Assembly (NCBI GenBank): GCA_023313575.1
Contig: JAJTTP010000004.1
Location: 2,728,001-2,792,000, forward strand
Length of the DNA: 64,000 bases
Source of the DNA: Eutypella sp. D-1
Taxonomy: Eukaryota > Ascomycota > Sordariomycetes > Xylariales > Diatrypaceae
Direction: 5' to 3'
Below are positions 25,480-38,044 of the stretch, in pieces (the stretch's first letter is position 1; every line of letters starts with the position of its first letter). The notes beneath the pieces are model-generated. The model was not told the DNA's origin and did not search any database. It was given only the letters and a program-made list of their open reading frames with translations. Position numbers and translations under genes: made by a program.

Positions 25480-28425
25480 TAAACCTTAAACCATAATACC
25501 ATATTAATCTTATTACCTTTCTTTTATTATTATTATTATCTTTTTTTTTTACGTATATACTTATTAATATTAATTAATGTTATTAAATAATTACTAATAT
25601 AAATTAATAAGGTTAAAAAAGTTATTATCGTAATAACTTAAAGATTTTATCGCGTTAATACCATTAATAAATCCTTAAAAGCCGTTAAAAAACGACCTTA
25701 TATTAAAGCTTTTTAATTACTTATAAAAACGCATTATTTTACTTATTTTATTATTTAACCTTATAATCGTAACCTGGACGGAATTCGACTTAATATAAGC
25801 TATTAACTTTTAAAAAATAACATAAACGTTATTAGCTATCGATAATTTCGAAAAAATTAATAACAGGCTAAAAATTAGCCGGATAATTAAAAAAACCTTT
25901 AAATAATATTAAAACTATTTTTAAAGATTTATAAAAGTAAATTTTAAAGCTATATTAAAAACCGTATTAATATAAAAAAGCATATATATTAAAAAACATA
26001 ATATTAATTTTATAACAGTATTAATTAATTTTATTACGTAATTTAAATTTCTGGTATAAAGTTTTAAAAAGTTTAAATTAATAAAAAGCCGATAGCTTAA
26101 CGTTTTAATATAAAAGGTTTCAATTTATAATATAAAATAAAAACCAGTTTATTTATAAATTTATAAACTGTTTATTTATTTTAATTTACGGCTCGGAATA
26201 CTTGTAAAATTATTTAATAAATCCTAATAATAATTAAAAACCTTAGCGGTATAAATTATGTTAAAATTAATAACTTTTATTAGCCTTTTTTTATAACTGT
26301 ATATTAATTTTTCCTTTCCGGCCTTAATTAACCCTTTTTTTATTTTTTTATAACTTAATAAATAGCCCCGATTAACCTTATCCTTAAATATTAACCGTAA
26401 TTAACCGGAAAACCTTAACCCGAGCTTTAAATGTTATATAATATGTTAACGGTATTAATTAACTTTTTAACGTTAAAATAAATATATTCCCTTTTTACCG
26501 GCGCTTAACTTTTTATTAATATTTACTTTAATTTTATTATTTAACCTTCCCCCGTTAATATTTAATTATTTTTCGGTAATATAAAGCAATTATATTAATA
26601 CCTTTTTTTTCCGGGTTACCTGTTATACCTTAATTATCCCTTTTTTATTATTTATTACCCGGGTTACCCGTTTTAACCTATATATAATTAATAGCTTTTT
26701 AAATAGCTTTATTTAACGATAAAAAGGGATAACCGGACTGTTCCCCTTTTAAAAATCCAGACTAACCCGTATGCTATAAGACCTGAACAGTTTGGAAGAT
26801 ACTAACCTTTAGCGCCACCTCCCCCTCCCCCTCCCCCTCCCCCGCCGACTGCCTTAAATAAAGGACCGGGGCCCGTAAAAACCTTAAAAGGTTACGATTC
26901 CTTTTTTTAAACAGTACTTAAGTTTACCCCGGGATTTAATTTATTACCAAAACGGACCTTTATACCCGTTAATAATTAATAAGAATAAACTTATTACGTT
27001 ATTCCATTAATTAATATTTTAAATAAATTATATTTATCGATTATAATAAGATAATTTAAAAAAGTTTAAAATAAAAAAAATAATTATACGGAAAAAGTTT
27101 ATAATATTTTAAAAAATAAGTTCCGTTTTTTTTTAATATATATTATATTAACGGTATTCGATAAATATAATTCCATATTATATTTTTAACTATTTTTTTA
27201 AAACGTATAATATTATATTTTTTTATAATATTTCTTATTATTTAACGTTTATTAAAATATATCTCGTTATAAAACGCTATTTTAATACCGAATAAAATAA
27301 AATTTAATATTATTACGATTAAAATTTTATAACTTTTTTTAATATTAAAGTTAAAAACGTTAATAAAAATAACTTAAAAGTATTTTAAATTATATTTAAT
27401 AAACTCTTTTTATATTAAAAAGTTTTAAAACCCGATTTTCGAAAAAAATAACAATTAATTACCGTTATATATTAAGCTTGCCGTATTATCCTTTAACTTT
27501 AATATACTTTTTTCGAACTTATTACCCGCTTTAAAAACTTAATAAATAAATTATACGCTTTTATTAATATTTATAAAATTATAAAAAAAAACAGCTTAAT
27601 ATATAATTACTAAGGATAATAGCAATAATAATAATAATAACGATATATTTTATATAAACCGTAAATATTACCGGAATAATAAAAGCGGGAAATATTATTA
27701 AAAGTAAAAACCTAACCGATAATAAAAGCGTAAATATTAAGTATATAAGAAAAAACGGTATTAATTTATAAAATATTTAAAACAGGAACGTAAAAAAGTA
27801 AAGGATAGATAAAAAATTAAAAAGGTAAACCGATACGTTAATTATTTAGTTTTTTTAATAAAATACGAAAACGTTAAACCTATTTCGGAATTAAAAAAAG
27901 AAAAAAATACCGTAAAACATTTTAATTAATCGGATAATGGTTAATATTTTATAGTTATTTACTTATTTAATTAATTTTTTTAACATTAAATTAACCTTTT
28001 TTTATTAATAATAAAAGATAAAGTACCCGATATTATCTTTGTTTTAAATAAATATATTAAAAGCATGTTTTAAAAGATTATATTAAATACAGGTGCCGTT
28101 AAAATATTTATTATAAAAAAAATAATGCCTTGTTTTAATAAAAAATACTTAAGCTAATAATTAAAAATAAATAAAAACCGCGTAAAAAAAGCTAATATCC
28201 GTTTCGGAAATAAACCTCGTATTAAATTATTTAGCATAATCTTTATTAATACCTTTTTCGGATAAATTAATTTCTACGTAATAAAAATAAACATTTTATT
28301 CCTAATATTAATTAAAAATATGGACCGATTTGGCATATACCTTAATAATATTACTAACCAGCTAATCGGTAAAAACGGTATAATAATTAATATTACTAAT
28401 AGTATGTACCTCCGCGTGGGTTTGC
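25480..28425 (+). mobile_element. RIP-mutated copia-type retroelement relic with aspartic protease
   Basis: A second AT-rich RIP block. At about 28,085-28,440 the plus strand still reads as the aspartic protease region common in fungal Ty1/copia polyproteins: an L-D-T-G-A active-site block (D codon changed to N), an RFG block, 'FGxINFYVI', 'MDRFGIYLNNITNQL' and 'SMYLRVGLPLLAG'. The last of these is essentially unmutated, so RIP stops near 28,410 inside the relic. A (CCCCCT)n run lies near 26,817-26,843. No LTR pair was recognised. Confidence 0.7.
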
Positions 28426-28906
28426 TGCCTCTTCTGGCAGGTTGGTGCTTCCGCATTTAGCAGTCAACTCATACTGCCAAGACTCCCAGATTCATCCCTC
28501 CCTTTCCTGACCGCCTTCCTTACATGGACATATCTCTTACCGCCTGCCCATTTAGCTCTTCCTCAACAAGATACGGAAATGTTCCGTTCTCCGTTAAATC
28601 TGTCCGTTTCGGCTCCGTCCACTTCCCATACTGGACCGTCTTTTTACGGTCGCCTCACCACGCCCCTTTTATTTCGCATTAAAAGGATGGTTCCCAATCG
28701 GCGATGCCGCCCTCTGCCAGGGATGACTTGTTCTAGCTATAATATTCACTTCTCATTATTGTCGTCCCTGTTCCATCGGCTCTTTAAAAGCCGTTGGAAA
28801 AAGCTTCACGGGACAATTGTGTCTGCTTCCTTTCCATATTTGCGTAGTCACCTTATTCATCATCTTGTTCCCGACTTCTTGTTCTCTATGTTCTCCACAG
28901 ACCAAG
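28426..28906. promoter_or_regulatory. Pyrimidine-rich upstream region of DUF3435 gene A
   Basis: About 480 bp, C/T-rich on the plus strand, between the RIP border and the first start codon. Frames in it (for example an ATG at 28,817 in phase with the gene) give a low-complexity hydrophobic leader and are not favoured. If gene A is a Starship captain, the element's 5' end should lie in or just left of this interval; no boundary repeat could be confirmed. Confidence 0.4.
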
Positions 28907-31461
28907 ATGCCTATCATACATGGGAAACCCCGACGGTGGCACCAACGTCGTAGACTCCATGAAGGACGCTTCCAGTCTCCCGACAGAAAACCGGAGACCG
29001 ACAAGATAGCGAACCTGAAAGGGTCTGAGGCTCAAAACGGTGTTGGCTCTGCTGCTCAATCAATCACTCGATTAACTAGACAAATGCACAACGCAGGTAC
29101 ACAACGGAAACCTCCTTTGACAGCAATTGATGGCCGCTCGGCTGTTGTCACAGTCTCAACATCTCCGGCCCTCAACATCAACACAATATCAGGCCCGGTG
29201 GTGAAGTTCTTTTCAGAAGCGGGCACCAGTTCGGAAATCGACTCCGACTCTGAGTCTGACCCCGATTCCGAGATCGAATATGGTTCTGCCGCAGCTAAAG
29301 ACAAGCCCGAGTTCTATCGTCGGTTTATCGCCAAATGCGAGCAGGAGGGACAAACAATGGCGAACCGAGGGGAGAGCGCAAGGAAGATGATACGTACAGA
29401 AGAGTCAAACTGGACTCGGTAAGCATATAGTACCCAAAGATTGTTGTCCTTGATGTATTGACCCTCCTATAGGTTCTGTGAGCTCATGAAGTGGGACGCG
29501 GATGAATCTATGAAAAAATGCCAGGCCGCCATCTTCAAGGCTTACCTATGTTGGAGATGTGAAAATTCCAAAGTAAAGAAAGAATCGTCTATCGTGACAT
29601 ATTGGAAAGTATTCAGCATGCTGTATAGCGACAAGACAGGGGCGTGGATGGATGGTTCGGTGTTATATGACATAAACAATGTAAGGAAGCCTTGGACCTC
29701 TTTGAATTAAAACACAGTTGACTCACAGTCATTTAGTGGATCTCGGTTATCCTTGCACCGATGTTTGGACTCGACAATTCGAAAAAGAACAAGTCTGGCC
29801 TTTACGTCGCCGACCTGGATCTCTTGCTGCACCATCATTGGGTTCTCGACGACCACGTATTTACGCACGAACGCCTACGTGTTCAGTTAGCCGCTGCTCT
29901 CGTTCTAGCCGGTGCAACCTCGAGCCGTCCCGGCGCCCTTATTGAGAACCTTCGCTATAAGGACGTAGAATTTCATGTCTTCCCACCTGCGGCTACCGGG
30001 GGTAAAGCACGTATCGGAATGGTGGTGACCCTAACTAAAATGAAAAGGTCGGCCGGAGTCTCGAGGCCAAGGAAGTACGGGTTCCATGAAGAGGACACTC
30101 TTTTGCACGATCCCATTCTGTATATGAAGAGCTTGGCCTTTGCCGACAGCGCGTTCGAGGCCGAATTTCGTAGTCTCGAAGATATCTATCGGCTGATCGT
30201 ACCGCAGAAAAATAACCGCATCATTCTCCCTTGGAAGGCCGAATGGCGAGATCGGTATGTTTTTCGAGATACGCAAGGTGCTGGGGGCAGCGCTATCGTC
30301 ACTCTCGACAAAGCGTTTCAGTACAAACGAGCACGGGATTACCTGATCCGCCATGGCCGGGCACTGGGATTCGAAAAGCAGCTCGAGTGGTATGATCTGC
30401 GCCGGGCATCCGGGAAAAAGCTTAATAGTAGGTGTACTCCAAGCTGCGCTGATATCATCACCAATTAACAAACCTTGGCAGAGGCGCTCTCCCCCGAGGA
30501 GCGCAACCACAGTATGGGCCATTCGCTGGGAGACTCATCCACTTATGTGCAGTTTTACATGACTGATTTCATCGAGGTCGACTTTCAAGAGATTGTATTT
30601 GGAAGTGAACCCCAGCGTGACCTGATCCATTTAATGGGCCGGCTGCTCCGTCGCGGTGATGCCCCGAGGCAGCTGACGGAGCAACAAAAGGCGGAAATTC
30701 AGAAGGACCCAAAGTTGACCGAACTACGACGGAAACGGGAAAAAGTCTTAGCCAAAATCCAGGATCGAGGATGGACACTTAAGACAGCGAAGGATACGAA
30801 TGACGGCAAGACCTTTATTCATAAATATAAGAGGTACAACCGACAAGCCGATAGCCGAAGGAAGAAATTGCACGATCAGTGGCTAAGCCGGGCTATCCAA
30901 AAGTTCCATGCCTCGGCTGATGCTGAAGAAATCAAGCGGCAGCTTGACGGAATGCGGCCCTCGGACTATCTTGCACCTCGGGCTGTCCAATACCAACTTC
31001 CTGAACGGGCTCGGATTGCGAAGTTATTCTCTGAAGCCGCCAATATCCGCGGTAGGGATGAGCTGTACCAACTCCGCATAAGTCTTGTGAAAGAGTTGTC
31101 TCTTATCTGCCAGCGACGAGAGAAGGCGCATCCTCGCCAAAAAAGGGCTGCGGGTAAGTTGGTGAAACCTATCAAGCCAACTCCTAAAATATTCACTAGG
31201 TCTGTTACGGCTGGTTTCAATTCCATCAACTCGACCGAGCCGCTTAAGATCGCCAGTGAGGCCGCTACACCTGCTAAACTTCAATTGTTTTGTCCGTTCT
31301 GTGCGCGTAAGTGTGACGAAGCCAGCATCGTCAGGCATATTAGCGAGGAACATAGGCGCCAATCAATACCATTCCGTTGTCCATATAACACCTGTTCAGG
31401 CATCGTCGGAGGGGTCATGTATTTTGCCGATCATTACAGATATCGGCATCAGCTGGTTTAA
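28907..31461 (+). CDS. DUF3435 protein A (Starship captain-type tyrosine recombinase-like)
   Basis: Proposed exons 28907-29418, 29473-29680, 29737-30427 and 30482-31461; introns of 54, 56 and 54 bp; 796 residues. An N-terminal basic region and an acidic Ser/Asp tract (SEIDSDSESDPDSEIEY) precede the DUF3435 core. Candidate recombinase residues: Arg in 'SSRPGAL' (about 304), 'YDLRRASGKKLN' (about 459-470), His in 'MGHS' (484) and Tyr in 'STYVQFYM' (492 or 496), an order like the R-HxxR-H-Y set of tyrosine recombinases. The C-terminus carries paired Cys/His motifs (CPFC...HISEEH and CPYNTC...H), likely C2H2 zinc fingers. DUF3435 proteins include the captains that move Starship elements and are often database-annotated as FluG-domain proteins. 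The chosen Met (MPIIHGK) has a good context. Reads toward the NLR. Confidence 0.88.
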
Positions 31462-32725
31462 CAAGTTGGTTATAAACGAAAGAATATTTCCTTGACGGAG
31501 GCACCAATAACGTAATAGAATATTAATCGAAAGGGTCAGAAGCCCTCGTACGCGGCGCCGTATAAGAGGCTTATGACAGGCCCTATCGGGCCTGTACTCA
31601 GTAGATACACCCCCGCTCGTAAAAACAATCATCATCAACGTAATAGAATATCCGTGACATCTGCTACTAGAGAAAACGCTTTATATGCTTGAATCAATGA
31701 TGATTATATCGCCACCTTAGATTAACTTATTAGTGCGACCTACGTAACCGTTGGACAACGCGTGTATTGCTTGATGATGCATGTTCTTGTTCATTCTGTA
31801 AACTCTGGCACGCGTTCGCGTAGGCGCTCTAGTATTTATACGAGCCGGGGTTTAACTGATCGATCCGCCTGCAGGGACTAGGTGCTGAATCTAGCTAGCA
31901 CCCCTAGTCTCTAACAGTAGTGCAACGGTAATCTTCATTTTTATTCTGACTAGGTTGTTGGTTTGGTGATACGGCACCGCTTTCCAAATTCGTTACCGCC
32001 TGCCTGATTTGGCACCGCCTGCCTGGTTTGGACACCGCCTACTTAATTTGGCACCGCCTACTTAGTTTAACGTCCGTGCCGCGTCGGCTGTTTGACACCC
32101 TAACCACCCGGGCACAGCCGCACTTCAAAGTGTGGCTGATAACCACATAGGAATAAATTGATTACTTATCATCCCGTCCTCATACATCCAATTTTGCTGT
32201 AGCGGCTAGGGGATGTGATCTGATCAAGGCGGGTCTGCCAATAATAATGTACCCGCTGCAGCAGCGCTATGGTTAGCGGGACTGGGATATTCGTGATTCG
32301 GGAAGACGCGTTACGACGACGATAGTCCTACGCGGTCTGTACTAGATGGTGCGTTTTTTGAAGCCATATCTATTATTGTAGCCTACGATATGGAATGTAC
32401 CGACCGAAATATTTGAAAGTTTATAAGTATGCAGCTATTTTCAGCCCAGACGACCCGATTGGGCAGACCTGCAGGTCTCGTGACGAGCGCAGCCTTGCCT
32501 ATAAGCCGATGAGGGGTAATCTTGTTGCATGCACCGAACGTCGAATCGATATGAAAATTTCGAAATACCGGATGCAACTTGCGAGCGGAGAAGTAGCCCG
32601 CTGAGATTTCCCCCGAGCATGAGTCTGAGCGGAGCTTCATACTGTTAATCCCGCATCCCGCAACGTATTCGCTTTTCACCCAACCTTGCGATCAAAAGCT
32701 CAAGTAGCATATCGAGCCTGATACG
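31462..32725. other. Intergenic region between DUF3435 A and the NLR
   Basis: About 1.26 kb with no supported gene. It contains an imperfect hairpin at 31,876-31,909 (GACTAGGTGCT against AGCACCCCTAGTC) and a short tandem repeat at 31,973-32,069. Small frames at 32,383-32,679 lack any recognisable content. Confidence 0.5.
31973..32069. repeat. Tandem repeat, about 19 bp x 5
   Basis: Five imperfect units of the form GGCACCGCCTGCCTGATTT, with variants such as GGACACCGCCTACTTAATTT. Copies differ mostly by C/T. It lies between the captain-like gene and the NLR. Confidence 0.75.
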
Positions 32726-35700
32726 ATGGCGGAAGTATTTGGCACAGCAGCAAGCGCAATAGCAGTAGCTGAAAGCACCTTACGATGCCTGAAATACATC
32801 AAGGACGTCAAGAATGCTGAAGACGATATCGTACGGATTCGTACAGAAGTGAACCACTTTAAGACCGCTTCAGAAAGTGTCCAAGAGCTTCTTGATGGCC
32901 CTGATAGGGAAAGGCTTAAGGCTTCTCAGCAACTACGAACCACTCTGGACGATGGTCGACAACACCTCGAACAGCTGCAGAAAAAACTTGCACCAAGTAA
33001 GAAGCACGCGTGCATGAAGCTTTTAGGTTTGCGCGCTTTGAAATGGCCGTTCGAAAGTGAAGATATCGAGAAGGTTGTCGAGACTTTGGCGCGCTTTACG
33101 CAGATGATTTCTTTAAGCTTGCAGGTGGATCAGACGTAAGTGTTCATGATCTAACTTCCACCAAATGGCCACTGACGGAAATATCGCACAGCACTACTCT
33201 ACTCGCTGTCGACCGCAATGTACTTGACATGGACCAGAAAATGGTTCTCGCCAACCTTCCGGTCGCTGAGGGAGCAGCTTTCGACTCCCACGACGAAGAA
33301 CACAATGCGACCTGCCTTCCAGACACGCGCGTTCAACTGCTCCGCGATATACATGAGTGGGTAGATGATGTCCAAGGCAAAGGCATCTTTTGGCTGAACG
33401 GCATGGCTGGTACCGGCAAGTCGACGGTCTCGCGCACCGTCGCCCGATCCTTTCACAACCGCGGCCAGCTCGGTGCCAGCTTCTTCTTCAAGAGGGGCGA
33501 GGGTGATCGAGGAGGAGTATCCAAGTTCTTCACCACGCTGGCTACCCAGCTAGTCATAACAGTAGCCGGTCTTGCACCGCACGTCAAGAATGCCATAGAC
33601 GCCGATCCTGCCATTCCTACAAAAACGATGCGGGATCAGTTCACGAAGCTTATACTTGAGCCTTTATCACAACTTCAAGTTGTAAGGAAAGCTGGCACCA
33701 TCGTCATTGTCGTCGACGCCCTGGATGAATGCGAGCGAGAGGAAGACGTTCGAACTATCATTCATCTCTTCTCTCAAACTCGAACGCTACAGTCTCCACG
33801 GCTGCGGTTCTTCACCACTAGCCGGCCCGAACTACCAATCCGCCTCGGGTTCAACACTATAGACGGCATGTACCAAGACTTGATCCTGCACGAGATAGCT
33901 GAGTCGGTAATTAAGGACGATTTAACGGCATATCTCAATCACGAACTCGCGAAGATCAAATCCGAGTACGACCAATCTGTACCCAAAAACAGAAAACTTC
34001 CGTCTAATTGGCCCCAACGGTCAGACATCGACGCCCTCGTTACCATGGCCATCCCTCTTTTCATCTTCGCTGCAACGACCGGTCGGTTCCTGGCCGACCG
34101 CAAAGGAGGCGATCCCCTTAGAAAGCTTCAAAGAGTTCTGGAGCAGCAAACAAAAAGCCAGGAGTCTAAGTTGGACGCAACCTACCTACCTGTTCTAAAG
34201 CAAATGCTTGTAGGACTATCGGATCGGGAGAAACGCGAGGCCACGCAAGAATTTCGAGATATCGTGGGCTCAATCGTGGTCCTTGAAAGCCCTCTCTCCA
34301 CCTCGGCCCTCGTACGATTACTTAATACGGAACAAGATATTATTGATACGAGGTTAGATTGGCTTCATTCGGTACTGAACGTTCCTCCGTCGCCAGCATT
34401 GCCTGTCAGACTGTTCCACCTCTCTTTCCGGGATTTTCTGTTAGACCCGGAAAAGCGCCAAAATCCCGAGGCTAGGCAGTTCTGGGTGAATGAGAAAGAG
34501 ACCCATAGGAAGTTGGCAGAACATTGTTTACGAGTTATGAACCAAGCTCTTCGGAAGGACATCTGCGGGATACAATGGCCAGGAACTCGTAGGGCGTCTA
34601 TCCAATCCAAGAGGATAAAAGACAGCCTACGACCAGAGGTCCAGTATGCATGCCAGTATTGGACTTTCCACGTCCAACAAGCAGAAGATCTTAGATCCGA
34701 TAGCGGTCCAGTCCACACGTTCCTCCGGCAACATTTCCTGCATTGGCTAGAAGCGTTAAGCCTGATAGGAAGAGCATCGGAAAGCTTACAAAGCATCCGA
34801 ACACTGCAATCAGCTTTACAAGTACGTTATTTATCATAATTATATACTATTTATATTCTAACTCAATTTAGCCAGGAAGCGATAAACAGTTAGAAATGTT
34901 CCTTAACGATGCTATGCGCTTTATTCTTGCGAATGTGTCAACGATACAGGATGCGCCACTCCAGACATACTGCTCAGCATTAACGTTTGCGCCAGAAAAA
35001 AGCGTTATACGAAGGTCGTTCCAAGATGACATTCCTTCCTGGATATCGGTCAAGCCGAAAGTAGCAACGAACTGGGATAACTGTTTGCAAACGCTCGAGG
35101 GCCACACGGACCCGGTCACCTCGGTGGCGTTCTCGCCCGACTCGAGGCTGGTGGCGTCGGGGTCAAGCGATAAGACGGTCCGGGTCTGGTCGGCCGAAAC
35201 GGGCGCGCTGCAGCAGACGCTCAAGGGCCACACGGACTCGGTCTGGTCGGTAACGTTCTCGCCCGACTCGAGGCTAGTGGCGTCGGGGTCAGGCGATAAG
35301 ACGGTCCGGGTCTGGTCGGCCGACACGGGCGCGCTGCAGCAGACGCTCGAGGGCCACACGAACCCGGTCAACTCGGTAGCGTTCTCGCCCGACTCGAGGC
35401 TGGTGGCGTCGGGGTCAGGCGATAAGACGGTCCGGGTCTGGTCGGCCGACACGGGCGCGCTGCAGCAGACGCTCGAGGGCCACACGAACCCGGTCAACTC
35501 GGTGGCGTTCTCGCCCGACTCGAGGCTGGTGGCGTCGGGGTCAGACGATAATACGGTCCGGGTCTGGTCGGCCGACACGGGCGCGCTGCAGCAGACGCTC
35601 GAGGGCCACACGGACTCGGTCACCTCGGTAGCGTTCTCGCCCGACTCGAGGCTGGTGGCGTCGGGGTCACACGATAATACGGTCCGGGTCTGGTCGGCCG

Positions 35701-36338
35701 ACACGGGCGCGCTGCAGCAGACGCTCGAGGGCCACACGGACTCGGTCACCTCGGTAGCGTTCTCGCCCGACTCGAGGCTGGTGGCGTCGGGGTCACACGA
35801 TAATACGGTCCGGGTCTGGTCGGCCGACACGGGCGCGCTGCAGCAGACGCTCGAGGGCCACACGGACTCGGTCACCTCGGTAGCGTTCTCGCCCGACTCG
35901 AGGCTGGTGGCGTCGGGGTCACACGATAATACGGTCCGGGTCTGGTCGGCCGACACGGGCGCGCTAAAGCAGACGCTCGATCTTGGCACGGTATCTCGAA
36001 GCTTATCTTTTAACGGTGCTGAATCTGTTCTTACTAATGTTGGGGCTATTTCCCTTAAAGGCCTGCTTCAAGCGACACCTCTCGCAGAAAATGAGCATTC
36101 CGTCCTATCATGCCAACCTGTGCATGATTATATGCAAATTTACCGTATCGGCTATGGTATTAACAAAAATCAAGACTGGATCACATTGGATGGAAAGGAT
36201 TTACTTTGGTTACCAGCAAACTTTCGGCCTTTTTACTCATCTATATCTGACGGCAGTGTAACGATTGGGTGTGTTTCGGGAAAGGTGTTTATTATGCGGT
36301 TATCTTTATCAAATCCTCCACAACCATCAAATTCTTAA
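32726..36338 (+). CDS. NACHT-WD40 NLR (STAND) immune/incompatibility-type receptor
   Basis: Proposed exons 32726-33135, 33192-34821 and 34872-36338 (introns 56 and 50 bp), 1168 residues. An N-terminal helical domain of the HeLo-like/SesA-like type ('MAEVFGTAASAIAVAESTLRC...LKWPFESEDIEKVVETL'; residues 1-137) would be the effector part. NACHT follows with Walker A GMAGTGKST (about 207-215) and Walker B VVDALDEC (about 310-317). Seven WD40 repeats of 42 residues occupy about 755-1048, ending in a short conserved tail ('WLPANFRPF...CVSGKVFIMRL'). This architecture matches the HET-E/HET-D class that triggers heterokaryon incompatibility or defence in fungi; the trigger of this one is unknown. All signature motifs are intact and the frame is open. 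It lies between two DUF3435 genes on the same strand, the typical setting of Starship cargo. Confidence 0.93.
35094..35975 (+). repeat. Seven 126-bp WD40-coding repeats
   Basis: Exactly 7 x 126 bp, each encoding one 42-residue WD40 unit. Units 5 and 6 are identical and unit 7 differs only by GCTGCAGCAG versus GCTAAAGCAG. Variation among units is concentrated in three residues after GHT (DP-T, DS-W, NP-N, DS-T) and two after GS (SDK, GDK, DDN, HDN), the rest being almost constant. This is high internal conservation with hypervariable sites. The CTCGAG and CTGCAG motifs recur every 126 bp. Escaped RIP although it is a long internal repeat. Confidence 0.97.
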
Positions 36339-38044
36339 TCATGTTACAAATTTCATTTAGCTGTTAGTATTGGAGTTTAGCTGGTTCATTACCTTATACA
36401 GCCTTGCTGTTTTTTATTTATAACCTTATGTTTTTCTTTTTTCCTTAAAATATACTAATAACATTATGTTTATAAAGCGTACCGAGATATACATAATAAC
36501 GCTTGCTCCTATGTTTAAACTTTTTCATGTAACCTCTTAATAGTTCTCTTATATATTCTTTTATCTTTGCTAACGATAGGTTCCTAGGGTGCCATGCAAT
36601 TTATAGTTATTAGCCTTTATCATCTTACATTCGGTGTATAAAGAGTTAGTTCATATGTATATTAGATATTTCGTAACAATGGCCTTGTTTATGAAACGGC
36701 TGGTTTACCTGAGGAATTACTGTTAAGGCAAATAATTGCTGAGAAAAAAATGGCAAATAGGTGCGCCCAAGTGGATAAATATGCTGCTAACAAAGGTTAT
36801 ACACCACCGACAGCGCTAAGCCCTAGAAGTCCACTAGAACTAGCCCACATCAAGCACTAAAAGGGCTGCCAGGCCAATCCGCCCGACGCGCTTTAGCGGT
36901 TATGCCAGACTTATATACAACCACTTTTAGTGGCAAAGGTTCGTATAGGCAGATTCGTTATTAAATGGCCGGCCCAATTACATCCCGTCCGAGATAGCTA
37001 TTATAGCGAAAATACAACCATAAAAGCTACACGTATTTTCAGCGATATCATTATGCACTTTTAAGTGAACAGTTCGGTATTAATGCCCAAGAAAGGCGTT
37101 CAAGCTTCTTCATAACTCCCGCCCATAATAAGGCCTGTCTAAAGGATGCGGGCTCGCTGCAAAGCCTGAGTGCGAGCGTCCCACAAGTTGCGAAGGCGAC
37201 GCTCACCGGAACCGGACCGGGACACGCCTGCTAACATCAAGCGCAGGATCGACCAGCACTTCGGCATCGCCGCCGCGGACCCGAAGAACAGGGACCCTGT
37301 AAGGCACCTATCCAAGCAAGAAAATCAATCGCCTCGACGTTTTCCCCCAGTCGGGCGCCTATAGCACGACGACGTCCACCAACAACCCGGTGCCGCCGTC
37401 CAAAACATACGGTGGCCACCTGCCGATAGGTTCGTTCTAGCCCATAGAAAAGACTGACGCGGAGGAGAAGGCATGTGCGATGGTGATAGCTGCGTGTCGG
37501 ATCGTATGGACGCCTACCTCGCTTTGCTACATGCTGTGGATATGCCCTTGACAACGATCTTGCCAAGTGCCTACCGTCATGTCGACGGAAATTTCAAAGT
37601 CGACGCATATTTTGCTGAGCACGTTAATCTTTTTGGTACAAGTTATCGTAGAAGTATTTCCGGTAGTGCTGCCAAAGTTGATTCACGCCACGGTCCAAGG
37701 CATACACCACTAAAAATATCCGCTGTAACGTATCGTTCCTTACCATTTACTTGGTTACATATGTTATATCATCTTATATCCTGGTCTTGGGTTTTATTTC
37801 CTTGGTTTTGCAGTTGGCCAGTCTTCATTTTAACACCCGTTTTCTGGACTTCCGCAGTCCATCCCTTTGCTTATTCAATTCCAGTTCCGGGCCCTAGGCT
37901 ACTTCCGCCCTTTGGTCCCTTCACCTCTTCAGGCTTTATAATAATGTTTCCCATTACAACGTTTGGCCTGATCTCTCATATGATTCCATTTCATCGTGTT
38001 TCAATCATTCATAAACCCTGTCACTGGTTTCTCATTGTGCGGCC
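36339..38044. other. Intergenic region with degraded coding fragments
   Basis: About 1.7 kb. The plus strand at 36,678-36,860 reads openly (…'LPEELLLRQIIAEKKMANR'…'GYTPPTALSPRSPLELAHIKH' then stop) and resumes in another frame to 36,964, so it is a fragment of a lost gene, family not recognised. At 37,140-37,420 another GC-rich fragment has no coherent frame. A 219-codon frame at 37,473-38,132 overlaps the next gene out of frame, is rich in Pro, Phe and Trp from a C/T-rich promoter, and is judged spurious. Confidence 0.4.

Noticed and set aside
26810..26845. A CRISPR-like or regulatory array in the (CCCCCT)n stretch
   Set aside because: It is a simple-sequence repeat without spacers inside a RIP block.
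28274..28456. A minus-strand hydrophobic 60-codon frame
   Set aside because: It is antisense to the copia protease relic that is readable on the plus strand.
34868..35989. A 373-codon minus-strand frame with striking repeats
   Set aside because: It is the antisense shadow of the GC-rich WD40 repeats of the NLR; its regularity comes only from the 126-bp DNA repeat.
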